Shown: positions 45,075 through 58,616 of the stretch, in pieces
How positions within the stretch are numbered: the first letter of the stretch is position 1
Layout: each line of letters begins with the position of its first letter
Source: Delphinapterus leucas
Lineage: Eukaryota > Chordata > Mammalia > Artiodactyla > Monodontidae
Assembly (NCBI RefSeq): GCF_002288925.2
Contig: NW_022098000.1
Coordinates: 3,062,234 to 3,126,233, forward strand
Reading direction: 5' to 3'
Length of the DNA stretch: 64,000 nt
Made by a program: the position numbers and the translations under genes
Notes under the pieces: generated by a model
The model's input: the letters and a program-made list of their open reading frames with translations, nothing else
Databases searched by the model: none
Told to the model about the DNA's origin: nothing

Positions 45075-46009
45075 AATTCCAAGAAATCATTGATCCTTCT
45101 CACTTTCTTAAGTATAAATATAATGCCATTGTGCTTGTAGAAATAAGTAAAGCTAAGTTGTTCATGTGAATATTGACTTTTTTATGTGTGAATAAAACAA
45201 GAAAGCACAATGCTAGAGGTATGACTCTTTGATAAAGTTCCTTTCAGAGTCTTTGGGGATGATTTCATCTAACACTAATGGCTCACAGGGGGATTTCAGA
45301 GGATAGGAAAAAAATGAACCTTACATGATCCCACCAGATGTGGGATAAGGGAATAATTTTAGAATTTAAATAATAAGAAGTGCCTCTGGTGTGCTTCTAA
45401 TGTTTCAGTATATGCAAATTAGATTTTATATAATGTATCTCATACTGTGGCCAACAATGGAGCAAAATTGAACTTTAATTGAAAGCAGAGCTAGAGGAAA
45501 GCTGGACTGGAAAGCACAATCTTCAGTTCCAACAAAAGCCATTTACACTGCATATCAAGACTAGGCCATACTTTCAAACAAAATAAGAAATAGATCAATA
45601 GAAAGGAATTCATTCCAAAGAATGGAAGCAGATTGAGAGGCACAGTGTAAAATCTTGTATATTTGGTAATCATTCATACATAAGAGAAATTGTTATGCAC
45701 GATTTAAAAAATTGTCCAGAGCAAAGCAGTTAATAGGCAAAGGAGTAAAATAATGCTATATTGAGAAGCACAACTGATATGAAATACTGTCAGAACAGAC
45801 ATCATTTTGACATGGATCCTGTTAGTTTTTAAATTACATTTTCTCCAGTTTTTGCATTAGATATCAGCTGGAATCATAATCCAAACAAACATAACACTGA
45901 AACCTAATTATAGGATTATAGAATGCTTCCCCTCCCCTCATACCTCACTACTATTGATACATTGCTAAATGTCTATTTACAACAGTTGCTTTTACCCTGT
46001 ACATCATTC
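45075..46009. other. Unique sequence
   Basis: Nothing recognised. Confidence 0.4.
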
Positions 46010-49000
46010 TAGGCTATCAAGGAAAAATTACAAAACATACCAAAAGGCAAAAAACACAGTTTAAAGAGACAGAACAAGCATCAGAACCAGACTCAGATAA
46101 AGGAGAGATGTTGGAATGATCACACTGGGGATTTAAAACAACTATGATTAATATACTAAGAACTCTAATGGATAAAGTAGACAGCATATAAGAACAAAAG
46201 GGCAATGTAAGAAGAAAGATGGGAATTCTAAGACAAAAACCAAAAAGAAATGATTGAGATAGAAAACATTGTGACAGGAATGAAGAATGCCTTTAATGGG
46301 CTTTTAGTAGACTGGACATAGCTGAGGGAAGAATCTCTGAGCTTGAGGATGTCTCAATAGAATGCCCCAAAACCAAAAAGCAAAGAGAACAAAGACTGGG
46401 GAAAAAACCAGAATATCCAAGAACCATGGAACAACTACAAAAGGTTTAACATATGAGAATGGGAGTACTAGAAGGAGAAGAGACAGGAACAGAAGAAATA
46501 TTTGAAACAGTAATGACTGAGAATTTCCCCAAATTAATGTCAAACACCAAACCACAGATCTAAGAAGCTTAGAGAACACCAAGCAGGGTAAATGCAGAAA
46601 CTAACAAACTCCTCAAACTCCCCAAACCTACAACTAGGCATATATTTTCAAACTACAGAAAATTGAAGATTAAGGAAAACTCCTGAAAGAAGCCAGAGGG
46701 GGAATATATTTTATCTATAGAGCAGCAAAGATAAGAATTACATCTGACTTCTCCTCAGAAACCATGCAGGCAAGAAGAGACTAGAATGAAATATTTAAGT
46801 TGTTGAGAGAAACCCGTCACCAACCAACCTAGAATTCAGTGCCCTGTGAAGTCATCCTTCAAAAGTGAAGGAGATATAAAGACTTTCGCAGAAAAACAAA
46901 AATTGAGGGAATTTATTGCCAGTGGACCTGTCTTGCAAGAAACGTTAAAAGTTCTTTTAGAGAGAAGGAAAACGTTATAGGTCAGAAACTTAGATCTATA
47001 CAAAGAAAGAACATCAAAGAAGGAATAAGTGAAAGCAAACTATAAAACTTATTTTTCTTATTCTTAAATTATCTAACAGTTAACAGTTTTCCCCCAAATA
47101 ATAGCAGTGAAACCAAAAGCTGGTGCTCTGAAAAGATCAATAAGATTGATAAGCCTCTAGCTTGGCTAACTAATAAAATAAAGTGAAAACTCAAATTGTC
47201 AATATCAGAAATGAAAGATGGCACATCACTACAGATACTGTGGACACTAAAATGATAATAAAGAAAGACTAGGAACAATTCTATGCCCACAATTTTGATA
47301 ACCTAAATAAATCAATTCCTTGAACAACACAGTCTGCCAGAACTCACACAAGAAGAAATAAACCATCTGAGTAGACCTATATATATTAAAGAAATTGACT
47401 CAATAATTAATAACCTTCTAAAATAGAAAGCACCAGTCTCAACTGGATTAACTGGTAAATTCTACCAAACATTTAAGGAAGAAATTATACCAATTCTCTA
47501 AACTTTTTTTTCAGTAGAAGCAGAGGGCATACTTCTTAATGCATTCTATGAGAGCAGCATTACCCTTCTATCAAAACCACACAAAAGCATTACAAGAAAA
47601 GAAAACTAATATCTCTCATGAACATAGATGCAAATATCCTCAATAAAATATTAACAAATCAAATCCAACAATGTATACAAAGAACTATATACAAAAACCA
47701 AGTAAGATTTATCCCAAGTATGCAAGGCTAGTTCAACACTTAAAATTAATTTATGTAATCTGTCACAGCAACAGGCTAAAGAAGAAAAATCACATGATAA
47801 TATCATTAGAATTAAAAAGACCATGTGACAAAATCCAACATCTATTCATGATTAAAAACTCTCAGTAAACTAGGAACTAGAACTTCCTCAACTTGATTAA
47901 AAAATCTACAAAAAGTCTACAGCTCATGTTATAATTAAAGGAGAGAAACTCAAAGCTTTCAGCATCACATTGGAAGTGTTAGCTAATGCAATAAGAAAAG
48001 AAAAGGAAATAAAAGGTATACAAATTAAGAAGGAAGAAATGAAACTGTTTGTTTGCAGAGGACATGATTGACTATGGAGAAAATCTGAAAGAACAAAAAA
48101 AAAAACTCCTGGAACTAATAAGTTACTATAGCAAGTTTGTTGGATACAAGTTTAATATACAAAAGTCAATTGCTTTCCTAGATACGAGCAATGGACTAAT
48201 CACAATAATGTAAAAACACAATACCATGTATATTAGCACTCCAAAATGTAAAATACTTAAGTACAAATCTAACAAGATCTATATGAGTAAAACTACAAAA
48301 CCCTGATGAAAGAAATCAGAAAAACTAAATAAATGGATATAAATTCCATGTTCATGGAGAGGAAAACTCAATACTGTCAAAGTGTAAGTTCTTTCCAACT
48401 TGACGTATACATTCAATGCCTTCCCAATCAAAATTCCAGCAAGTTATAATGTGGAGATTAATAAACTGATTCTAAAGTGTATATGGACAGGCAAAAGACT
48501 CAGAATAGCCAACACAATATTGACGGACAAGAACGAAGTTGGAGGACTAACACTATTTGACTTCAAAGCTTACTATAAAGCTAAAATATAATCAAGACAG
48601 TGTAGTGTTCACAAAAGAATAGACAGATAGATTAATGGAACAGAATAGAAAGTGCAGAAGTAGACCCACATGATTACAGTCAACTTGTTTTTGGCAAAGG
48701 AATGAAGGCAATACACTGGAGAAAAAGTAGTCTTTTCAGCAAATGGAGCTGGAACAACTGGACATCACATGAGTGTAGACACAGATGATACACCCTCCAT
48801 GAAAGCTAACTCAAAATGGGTCACAGACCTAAATGTATGACGCAAAACTCTAGAACAGTTAGAAGATAGCATAGAAAATCTGGATGACCTTGGATCTGAC
48901 ACAGACTTTTTAGATACAATACCAAAGGTATGGTCCATGAAAGAAATAATCAGTAAGCTGAATTTCATTAAAAGTAAAAACTTCTGTTTTGTAAAAGATA

Positions 49001-50125
49001 TTGTCAAGAGAATGAAAACACAGGTGCAGACTGGGAAAAAAAGACACATCTGATAAAGAACTCTTATCCAAAATATATGAAGAACTCTTAAAAGTCAACA
49101 ATTAAAAAAAAAAACCTGATTAAAAAACAAGCCAAAGACCTCACCAAAGAAGATATATAAATGGCAAATAAGCATATCAAAAGATGCTTCGTATCCTGTA
49201 TCATTAGGGAAATGCAAATTAAAACAAAAAGCAGAGAGAACAACACACCTGTAAGAAAGGTCAAAATCCAGAGCCCTGACAACACCAAATGCTGGTGAGG
49301 ATGTGAAGCAACAGGGACTTTTATTCATTACTCGTGGAAATGCAAAGTGATACAGTCACTTTGGAAGACAGTTTCTCAAAAAACTAAACATTGGCTTATC
49401 ATATGATCCAGCAGTCATGTTCCTTGATATACAGCCAAAGGAGGTGAGAATTTATATTCACACAAAAACCTGCACACGGATGTTAAAACATCTTTATTCA
49501 TAAATGCCAAAACTTGGAAGCAACTAAAATGTTCTTCAATTAGGTAAATGAATAAATAAACTCTGGTACATTCAGGTAATGGAATATTAATTACTGCTAA
49601 AAAGAAATGAGTTATCAGGCCAGGAAAAGACATGGAGGAAATTTTAATAAATATTACTAAGTGAAAGAAACCATTCTGAAAAGGGTACATACTGTTTGAT
49701 TTCATCTATATGATATTCTGGAAAACACAAACCCATGGGAACAACAAAAGGATCAGTAGTTGCCAGTGGTTGGTGGGAGGGATGGAGAAAAGGCAGAGCA
49801 CAGAGGAGTTTTAAGGCAGAGAAACTATTCTGTCTGATACTATAATGGCGGATACATGTCATTACACTCTGAATATACTCTGTATGATATTATAATGATG
49901 GTTATATATTATTACACATTTGTGCAAACGTATAGAAGGTACAACACCAAGGGTGAGCCCTAGTATAAACTATAGACTCTGAGTGATTATGATGCGTCAG
50001 TGTGGGTACATCAATATAACAAATGTACCAAGTGTTGATAATGGGAGAGGCAGTGCTTGTGGGAGCACATGGGAAATCTCTGTGTCTTCTGCTTAATTTT
50101 GTAAAATTTCATAAAAACTAAAGTT
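46010..50125 (+). mobile_element. Old L1M LINE, long and degenerate
   Basis: ORF1-like text (about 46050-47000, including the RNA-binding region and CTGACTTCTCCTCAGAAACC) is followed by ORF2 (about 47080-49720). In ORF2 the RT part (AAATTCTACCAAACATTTAAGG near 47455) and thumb region (48150-48590) are recognisable. An L1M 3' UTR runs to about 50125. Stops and shifts are everywhere. The endonuclease part seems missing, because ORF1 passes quickly into the ORF2 region just before RT (near 47050). Confidence 0.75.
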
Positions 50126-50560
50126 TCTTTTAAAGTATCTAGGCCACTTTTGCAGTAGATAGTCTAAACCTTAAAAATACATATCCCTTTCACCCAGAAA
50201 TTCTATGTTCCTGAAATTATCAAAAGAAAACAGAAAACTGTAATCATAGAGTTATCTATATAACAAAGTAAATGGTTTAAAAATCTGACATTGAGTGACT
50301 GGAAACTGGTTAAATAAATTATGATAAATCCACAATGCAACTCTTAAAATCATGCTGTTAAATTATTCACTGATACAGGAAAATACTCATGACTTTTTAG
50401 GTCCATTCCAGCAAACGTTTACTGCCACAGAATGTATGCATTTTCTCTAATAGGTGTATTTCAAGAATGAGATGGGCTATACTGCACACAATAGAAACAT
50501 GATTAGTGTTAAAAGATTTTCACAACCTTTCTCAGAAGTGATTCATACTTCCCTATTTAT
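50126..50560. other. Unique sequence
   Basis: Nothing recognised. Confidence 0.4.
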
Positions 50561-50599
50561 TTATTCAACTATTCATTTAGTTGCTAAATTCCCTGGGGT

Positions 50600-51145
50600 T
50601 TAAAAACATGCTCAGAAACTCTTTGACGTTCCTCTGAGAAGATGGATTCCAGTTTGCCCTCTCCGTGTATATGGGCTGGTTCTAGTGACTCGATTCTAAA
50701 AAGTGTAATGTGGTGGAAGTGATGCTGTGTGCTTTCAAGGCCAAGTTATAAAAGTGACACAGTGTCCCCCCAACCCCAGGCAGTACACAAGCTTTGGGAA
50801 CCCTAAGTTGACATGTAAGAAGTCCAGCTCACCTGAAGCTACCATGCTGGAGACAACATGAGGGCAGAGCACATAGAAAACAAGAGGTGCCTGGGAACAC
50901 CCAATTGTTCAGTCTCAGGTCTTAGTCTTCCAGCCCAGGCACCTGGCGTGCAAACCAGGTGGCCTTCAGATAATGCCACCCCAGCCTTTGAGCTGTCCCA
51001 GCTGGCGCTAAGTGGAGCACAGACAAGCTGTCCCCATCAAGCCCTGCCCAAAGTGCAGATTTGTGAGTAAAATAAATATTGATGTTTTTAAAGCTACTAA
51101 GTTTGGAGGTGGTTTGTTATGCAGACTTAGATAACTGGAACAAAT
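50600..51145 (+). mobile_element. MLT1-like MaLR solo LTR
   Basis: The 3' end TTTGTGAGTAAAATAAATATTG, then TTTTAAAGCTACTAAGTTTG, GGTGGTTTGTTATGCAG and TAGATAACTGGAACA is characteristic of MLT1-type LTRs, with an internal AATAAA. The 5' boundary is uncertain. No internal retroviral genes are attached. Confidence 0.6.
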
Positions 51146-52464
51146 CCTCACCAGCCAGGCAGGTTACAAATGTATGAACAAATGTACAAAGGTATGATCA
51201 ATCTTTCTCTCATGAACGACTTTAGAAGTACACAAAACAAAAACCTGTTGCCAGGATTATATTTGGGTGGTGGAATTATGCAGAATTTTTGGCTATTTTC
51301 TTGTACTTTTCTGTGATATACAGATTATCTGAAATTAGTAATATAGTTATTACTTCTATCATTAGAGACAGTCAACAAATGAATAGATGAATAAATAAAT
51401 AGGGAAGGATGAATCACTTCTGAAAAGGCCGTGATAACCTTTTAACACTGATCACCTGTTTATAGGGTGACACAGTATAGCCCATCTTATCCTTGAAATG
51501 GGCTTATTAAAAGGTATATCTTCAGTGACAGTCACAGTCTGAACTCTCTGGCTTCATACAGCTGAATCTCAGCTTAGGAACCATGACCTGGGAGGAGAGA
51601 AACACAACTCCAGGTGGCCTCCTAGTATCTCATATCCACAGGAACTGCCATTAAACCTATTTTCATCAATATTTGTGTGCACTGAAAAAAAAATAGCTGT
51701 TCTGACTCTGGGGGTTCTGGGTATTTATGATCATGTTATTTATCCTTCATATAATGACTCATGGAACAGAGAAGTCCACAACACTCAGATGGGTGTCTTA
51801 TTTACACCAGCTTAAGCTGGTCATTGGTCTAAAGTGCATTCCCCGATGTACCAATTCCAGAAGATTGTGGAAAGAGAATAGTCTTATCTACACACAGTTC
51901 AGATGCTCCTCACACAGAGGAGAAAATATGAGAATAGTGTAGCTTCTTGGCTATTTGGGCTGGGATTGTGTAGAGCGTTTGGTTGGTGATGACATTTGCT
52001 TTCTATTTCCACAACAAATAAGGCAGTCAAACGTGTTGGGGAAGCTGCTTTTAGTAAAAAGTAATTAACATTTTCATCCCCAGGGAAAGATGTCATGGTC
52101 ACAAGAGGTCTAGAAGAATGGGGCAGTGTTTGTAGTAACCTGTGAAAGTGTGTTGCATATTATTACTATGTGAGGATGAGGACAAAAAGTAGACAAGAGT
52201 ATGAAATTTATCCTTGCTTTCAGAACTCTGGAACACGTCCATTTTAATAATGCTTGAGGCAAGGGTGAGCTGGTTTCCCAGCACAGCTATAAATAGCTTG
52301 TTCTTTAGTCCAAGTTCAAGCTGCAAAGGTATTCTTTGAGCATTCTCTGACCAGCTGTGCCCATCCTCTCAATATTACAGCAATTTCCTCCCCTTTCATT
52401 TCCTTATATTGTGAAAATATTGGCTGTAGTGTGACACCAAGTGTTCTGGAGAATGACAGCATTC
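51146..52464. other. Unique sequence
   Basis: No supported gene or repeat. Confidence 0.4.
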
Positions 52465-52770
52465 ACTTTCACTTATTTAGTGACTACTATGTGCCAGATA
52501 CTAAGTGTCTTGTGCATATTAAATATTTACTTAATCCTCCTGATAGCCTTGTGTGGTAGAAAACACCATTATCCCCATTTTATAGATGAAAAAACTAAAG
52601 CAAAGAGAAAACATGCCTAGGACCACCCAGCTAGTATGCAGCAGAGCTAGGATTATAAAGAATGAAATGATAAATATGCTATCATATGTTCAGCACTTAT
52701 TATGTAGCAAGCTCTGTGCTAAACACTTAAAGTGTATTAAGAAAAATTATCCCAAATTTGGAAATAAGGC
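52465..52770 (-). mobile_element. MIR SINE, plus a second partial MIR
   Basis: TTAGTGACTACTATGTGCCA, TATCCCCATTTTATAGATGA and CACCCAGCTAGTATGCAGCA give a clear reversed MIR to about 52655. CAGCACTTATTATGTAGCAA at 52690 starts a second partial one. Confidence 0.65.
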
Positions 52771-53199
52771 AAAATGATGACAGCATGTCTTTTCATGCTG
52801 GAATATTGTCTAACAGGACTACCCAAAGATTATCTAATTCTCTAGACATACATCTTTGTTTGACCTCCCATTTACTATTGATTCAGGCCCAGGAGGAATT
52901 AGATGCCAACTTGTAGCAGACTGATACATTTCAAATAATTTTTGGGTGGCAGAAATGCAAATAATTTCCATAGAAAAGATAACCCCAAATATTAAGTTTT
53001 ATTACTCTATAGGACATACCAGTCTAAAAATAATTTAGCAATCTTATTCTAGCACTCTTTTTCATTTATTATGTGTATCAGTCTCTCACATATGCCTTTG
53101 AATCAGCTTTGTGACCCTACTGGTTTCCTCATTAGTGAGTTAAATAACTGTGTCTCCCATTCAGTATAGGTTTGAAAGATAGTCATGCTTTCAACATTT

Positions 53200-53400
53200 G
53201 GAGAATTATACAATTTAACTGCCACCAAATCCAGTGAAGTAGATGATGTGGTTTTCCCTGTTTTACAAAGAACCTGAGGATTGAAGAGGTCAAAGGTTTT
53301 ACCTTTGGTAAAGAGGTCTAAGGTTTTACCTTAATAAGGAAAGGAGCTGGAGCACAGATCTAGAGCTGCCAGATTCCACAGACTGAGTTTGAATCTATGT
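53200..53400 (-). mobile_element. MIR-like fragment with an internal tandem duplication
   Basis: CCTGTTTTACAAAGAACCTG and CAGACTGAGTTTGAATC fit a reversed MIR. A ~27-bp unit (AGGTCAAAGGTTTTACCTTT and AGGTCTAAGGTTTTACCTTA) is duplicated at about 53287-53333. Confidence 0.5.
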
Positions 53401-54270
53401 GTTCAGTTCCGTTTCTGAGATGTTGGTGGCAGGGCCTTGCTCTATCCATTTATATAAAAGAGCCTGCCATCATAGACACTTGGTAAATGTTTGTACAAAA
53501 ATAAATTCCAGAAATAATCTTAAGTCTTTTTGGAACAAAATAGGGTACAAATTAAAAAAAAAAAAGGAAACCATCCATCTCCAGAGGTGATCTAAAGCTA
53601 CTGCTTTGAAACTCTCATTTCAGCTAATGGCTTAAAATGTTCTAATTGTCAGATTTTTCTTTAAGGTTATTTGGAGTTGGGAAAGTTAGTCATACTTAGG
53701 ATAATGTTCTTACTAAGATAAGGTTCTTACTGAGTTCTTACTAAGGGTGAGCACTATCTGGTCACTAAGTCCCAGCTTGCAGTCCTTTCTCTTGACTCCA
53801 GTGTAGTAACAATCTCTCCACTGGAAAATGAGGTATTTTCTCTTCTTTTTATTTTTCAATGTTTGGACTTGCCTGTTGTTCTCTCCTAAATGCTTTTGAA
53901 CCTGTAACTAGTTGCCTATCATATTACTGTTCTCAGATTTTAAAAAAATCCCTGGGTGACTCTTATACACACTCAGTAACTGGCTTGATTAAAACTTTGA
54001 AGACCTCGGCTCCAGTCCTTCATTTTCTGAACAAATCACTGCTCAATTTTGTGTTTTAATTTTCTTATTTATTTAAAACAGGAATAATGGCATTTGCCTT
54101 AAATCAAATGATGTTGACCAAACCTCCATGAAAGTTGGTAAGACAGGGTCCTGAAATCTCTCAGGAGGGATGTGCCTGGGGGTCAGGCTTAGGTCACCTC
54201 TGGAAGGCAGAATTGAATTGCTGGGTTTAACAAAAGGAATTAGCAGGAAGTGATGAACTATTATTATAGG
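53401..54270. other. Unique sequence
   Basis: No supported gene or repeat. Confidence 0.4.
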
Positions 54271-55006
54271 AATCCACCAAAGGGATTCAACAGTGTATTT
54301 GGCTGGTAGAAGAAAAAAATCAACAGATTTGAATCTGAATCAATAGAGACTATGCATCTGAAAAACAGGGAAAAATATGAAAAATGAACAGATTTTCAGA
54401 GAAATGTATTGCATCAAAATATGTGTAATGGGAATACCAAAGGGAGAGGACAGAGAAGAGGCAGAAAAAATATTCAAAGAAATAGTGACTGAAAAATTTC
54501 CAAATTTGATAAAAACAAAACATTAACTTACTCTTTAAAAAGTTCAATAAGCCCCAAGAAATTTAAAAACAAATATATCCACACTCAGAAGCATCATAGT
54601 TAAACAAAGAGAGAGAAAATCTTGAAAGCAGCAAGAAAAAAGTGACTCTACAAATAGAAGTGAATTCCATAAGGTTAACAGCTGACTTTTTGTCAGAAAC
54701 AGTGGCATCTGGAAGAAAGTGGGATAATATATTCAATGTGCTGGAAAAAAACTTGTCAACCAAGAACCCTATATCTAGCAAAATATCTTTCAAAAATGAA
54801 GGCAAAATAAAGATTTCCAGATAAGCAAAAACTGAGAGAATTCACTGCTAGCATACTTGGCTTATAAGAAATACTAAAGGAAGTTCTTGATGCTAAAAAT
54901 ATTTTAAGCGAGGGAGTAGTTCAATTTCACATAGAAAAACAACATATATGGTAAAGGTAATTATGTGGGTAGCTACAAAAGAAAGTATAATTATATATTT
55001 CTTTTT

Positions 55007-55216
55007 TTTTTTTTTTTTTTTTTTGCAGTGTGCAGGTCTCTCACTGCTGTGGCCTCTCCCGTTGTAGAGCACAGGCTCCAGACGCGCAGGCTCAGCAGCC
55101 ATGGCTCATGGGCCTAGCCGCTCCGCAGCATGTGGGATCTTCCCAGACCGGGGCACGAACCCGTGTCCCCTGCGTCGGCAGGCAGACTCTCAACCACTGC
55201 GCCACCAGGGAAGCCC
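55007..55216 (-). mobile_element. CHR-type tRNA-Glu SINE
   Basis: Starts with a T run and ends GCGCCACCAGGGAAGCCC. Flanked by TATATATTTCTTTTT at 54992-55006 and 55217-55231. Inserted into the old L1. Confidence 0.9.
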
Positions 55217-55729
55217 TATATATTTCTTTTTGAAACTGGTTTAAAAATTGCACAGAACAATATCTATGAAATTATACTGTTGGACCTATAACATATAGAG
55301 GTATAATTTATTTGACAATAACAGTACAGAGGAGTGGGGGGAGAGGAAATGAAACTATATCTGAGTAAGAAAGTGAAGCCAGCCGGTAACTCAAATTCAC
55401 AGAAAGAAATGGAGAGAATGAGAACTGGTAAATAAGTCAGTTAATATAAAGACACTATAAATATATTTTTTCCCTTTTATCTTTAGACATAAGATTATAT
55501 AAAATAATAACTATAGCACTGTATTCTTTGCATTTGTAACATACATAGGTTTAATGTATCTGACAACAGTAGCACAGCAAATTAGGGAATGGGAATGGAG
55601 CTATATTGGAGCAAAGTTTCTGTATATTATGGGAATTAAGTTAGTATAAATCTGAAGTAGATTCTAATAAGTTAAAATATTACTGACCCTTGAGCAAGCA
55701 CTAATAAAATAACTCAAAAAAAAACCTTA

Positions 55730-55940
55730 GGGATTCCCTGGTGGTGCAGTGGTTGAGAGTCCACCTGCTGATGCAGGGGACACGGGTTCGTGCCCCAGTC
55801 CGGGAAGATCCCACATGCCGCGGAGTGGCTGGGCCCGTGAGCCATGGCTGCTGAGCCTGCGCGTCCGGAGCCTGTGCTCCGCAACGGGAGAGGCCACAGC
55901 AGTGAGAGACCCGCATACTGCAAAAAAAAAAAAAAAAAAA
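55730..55940 (+). mobile_element. CHR-type tRNA-Glu SINE
   Basis: Starts GGGATTCCCTGGTGG, with a long A-tail. A-rich duplication A(9)CCTTA at 55716-55729 and again ending at 55947. Inserted into the old L1. Confidence 0.88.
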
Positions 55941-56088
55941 AACCTTAAAAATCATTAAAGGAATTTAAATCATGTGCCAGAAAATGTCCACTTAATGCAA
56001 AAAGAACACAGTGAAGGAAAAATGGAGGAACAAAAATGACATGAGACACATAGAAACTATAAAGCAAAATGAGACATAAATCCAGCTA

Positions 56089-58460
56089 CAGGCAGACCTT
56101 GTTTTATTGTGCTTTGCTCTATTGCACTTTACAGATGTTGCTTATTTTTTTTTTGCAAATCAAATGTTTGAGGCAACCCTGCATTGAGCAAGCCTATTGG
56201 TGCCATTTTTCCAACAGCACTTGCTTATTTTGTGTCTCTGTGTCACATTTTGGTGATTATCACAATATTTCAAGCTTTTAAATTATTATTATATTTGTTA
56301 TGGTGATCTGTGATTTTTGATGTTACTGTTGTAATTGTTTTGGACGCCATGAACCACACTCTTGTAAGATCATGAACTTAATCAATGTTGTGTGTGTTCT
56401 AACTGCTCCTCTGAAGGCCATTTTCCTGTCTCTCTCCCTCTCCTTGGGCATCCCTATTGCCTGAGACACAAAAATATTGAAACCAGGCCAATTAACTGCC
56501 CTGCAATGGCTTCTAATTGTCCAAATGGAAGGAAGAGTCATGCGTCTCTCACTTTAAATCAAAGGCTAGAAGTGATTAAGCATGTCAAAAGCCGAGATAG
56601 GCAGAAAGCTCCTCCTCTTGTACCAATGAGTTAGCCAAGTTGTGAATGTAAGGGAAAAGTTCTTGAAGGAAATTAAAGGTGCTACTCCAGTGAATACACA
56701 GTAAATAAGAAAGTAAAACAAGCTTATTGCTTTTATGAAGAAAGTTTCGGTGTCTGGATAGAAGATGAAATGAGCCACAACATTCCCTTAAGCCAAATCC
56801 TAATCCACAGCAAGGCCCTAACTCTCTTCAGTTCTAAGACAATTGATAGAGGTGGGGAAGCTGCAGAAGGAAAGACTGAAGCTAGCAGAAGTTGGTTCAT
56901 GAGGTTTAGGGAAAAAGCCATACCCATAACATAAAAGTGCAAAGTGAAGCAGCAAGTGCTGATGTAGAAGCTGCAGCAAGTTATCCAGAAGATCTAGCTA
57001 AGATAATTAATGAAGGTGACTACACTAAACAACAGGTTTTCTATGTAGATGAAATGGCCTTCTATTGGAAGAAGATGCCATCCAGGTCTTTCATAGCTGG
57101 AGAGGAGGGGTCAACGCCTGCCTTCAAAGCTTCAGAGGACAGGCTGACTCTCTTGTTAGGAGCTAATGCAAGTGGTGACTTTAAGTTGAAGCCAGTGCTC
57201 ATTTACCATTCTGAAAATCCTAGGACCTGTAAGAATTATGCTAAATCTACTCTGCCTGTGCTCTCTAAATGGAACAACAAAGCCTAGATGACAGCACATC
57301 TGTTTACAACATGGTTTACTGAATATTTTAAACCCACCGTTTAGAAAAAAGATTCCTTTCAAAATATTACTGTTTATTGACAATACACCTGGTTACCTAA
57401 GAGCTCTGATGGAGCTGTACAATGAGATTCATGTTGGTTTCAGGTCTGCTAATGCAACATTCACACTGCAGCCCATGAATCAAGGAGTAATTTCAACTTT
57501 CAAAGCCTTATTGCTTAAGAAATACATTGTGTAAGGCTATAGCTGCCATAGATAGTGATTCCTCTGATGGATCTGAAGTAAACTGAAAACGTTCTGGAAA
57601 GGACTCGCCATTCTAGATGACATGAAGAACACTTTTGATTCACGGGAAGAGGCCAAAATATCAAAAAATCTTAACAGGAGTTTAGAAGATGCTGATATCA
57701 ATCTTCATGGATGACTGTGAGGTGTTCAAGACTTCAGTGGAAGAAGTAACTGCAGATGTGGTGGAAACAGCAAGAGAACTAGAGTTAAAAGTGGAGCCTG
57801 AAGATGTGACTGAATTGCTGCAATCTCAGGATAGAACTTGAACAGATGAGTAGTTGCTTCTTATGGATGAGCAGAGAAAGGGGTTTTCAAAAAATGGACC
57901 TATTCCTAGTGCAGATGCTGTAAGAATTGTTGAAATGACAGCAAAGGATTTAGAATATTACATAAACTTAGCTGATAAAGCAGCAGCAGGTTTTGAGAGG
58001 ATTGACTCCAATATTGAAAGCAGTTCTACTGTGGGTAAAACAGCATTGCATGATACAGAGAAATCATTCATGAAAGGAAGTCAATTGATGTGGCAAACTT
58101 CATCATTGTCTTATTTTTAAGAAATTGCCACAGTCACCCAACCTTCAGCAACCACCACCCTGACCAGTCAGCAGCCACCAACATCCAGGCAAGACCCTCT
58201 ACCAGCAAAAAGATTATGACTTGCTGAAGGCTCTTGGATGATGGTTAGCAATTTTTAGCAATTAGGTGTCTTCAAATTAAGCTATGTACATTGCTGTTTT
58301 AGACACAATGCATTGCACACTTAATAGACTACAGTACTGTGTAAACATAACATTTTTATGCACTGGGAAACTAAAAAATTCCTGTGACTCTGTTTATTGT
58401 GATATTCACTTTATTGTGGTGGTCTAGAACTGGACCTGTGATATGTTTGAGGAATGCCTG
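56089..58460 (+). mobile_element. Tigger1 DNA transposon, essentially full length
   Basis: Begins CAGGCAGACCTTGTTTTATT and ends TTTGAGGAATGCCTG, the inverted terminal repeats of Tigger1, each flanked by a TA duplication (56087-56088 and 58461-58462). At 2372 bp it is close to the usual 2.4 kb. It belongs to the Tc1/mariner superfamily, pogo group. It was inserted into the inter-ORF region of an old L1. Confidence 0.92.
56506..58120 (+). pseudogene. Tigger1 transposase, inactivated
   Basis: An ATG at 56506 opens MASNCPNGRKSHASLTLNQR followed by LEVIKHV, the CENP-B/pogo-type DNA-binding N-terminus, which soon hits a stop. The DDE domain is readable in pieces: first aspartate in [17 protein letters not shown] (GAT at 57048-57050), second in LFIDNTPG (GAC at 57379-57381), and the third position in QPMNQGVIS, where the usual aspartate is asparagine (AAT at 57478-57480). 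Frames shift several times. The C-terminal text reaches a stop at 58120. The intact enzyme would cut and paste the element at TA sites. Confidence 0.85.
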
Positions 58461-58616
58461 TATGTCAATAATATGTGAAATATGAAGGAATAAAACAATC
58501 AAATCAAAAGGTAGTAATTATCAAACTGGTTAAAAAAAAGAAGATCCAACTATGTGCTGTCTAAGAGAGACATGCTTCAGACTCAAAGAAACAACTAGGT
58601 TGAAATAAAAGGATGG

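Noticed and set aside
50858..51070. 70-codon plus-strand open frame
   Set aside because: Lies inside an MLT1-like LTR.
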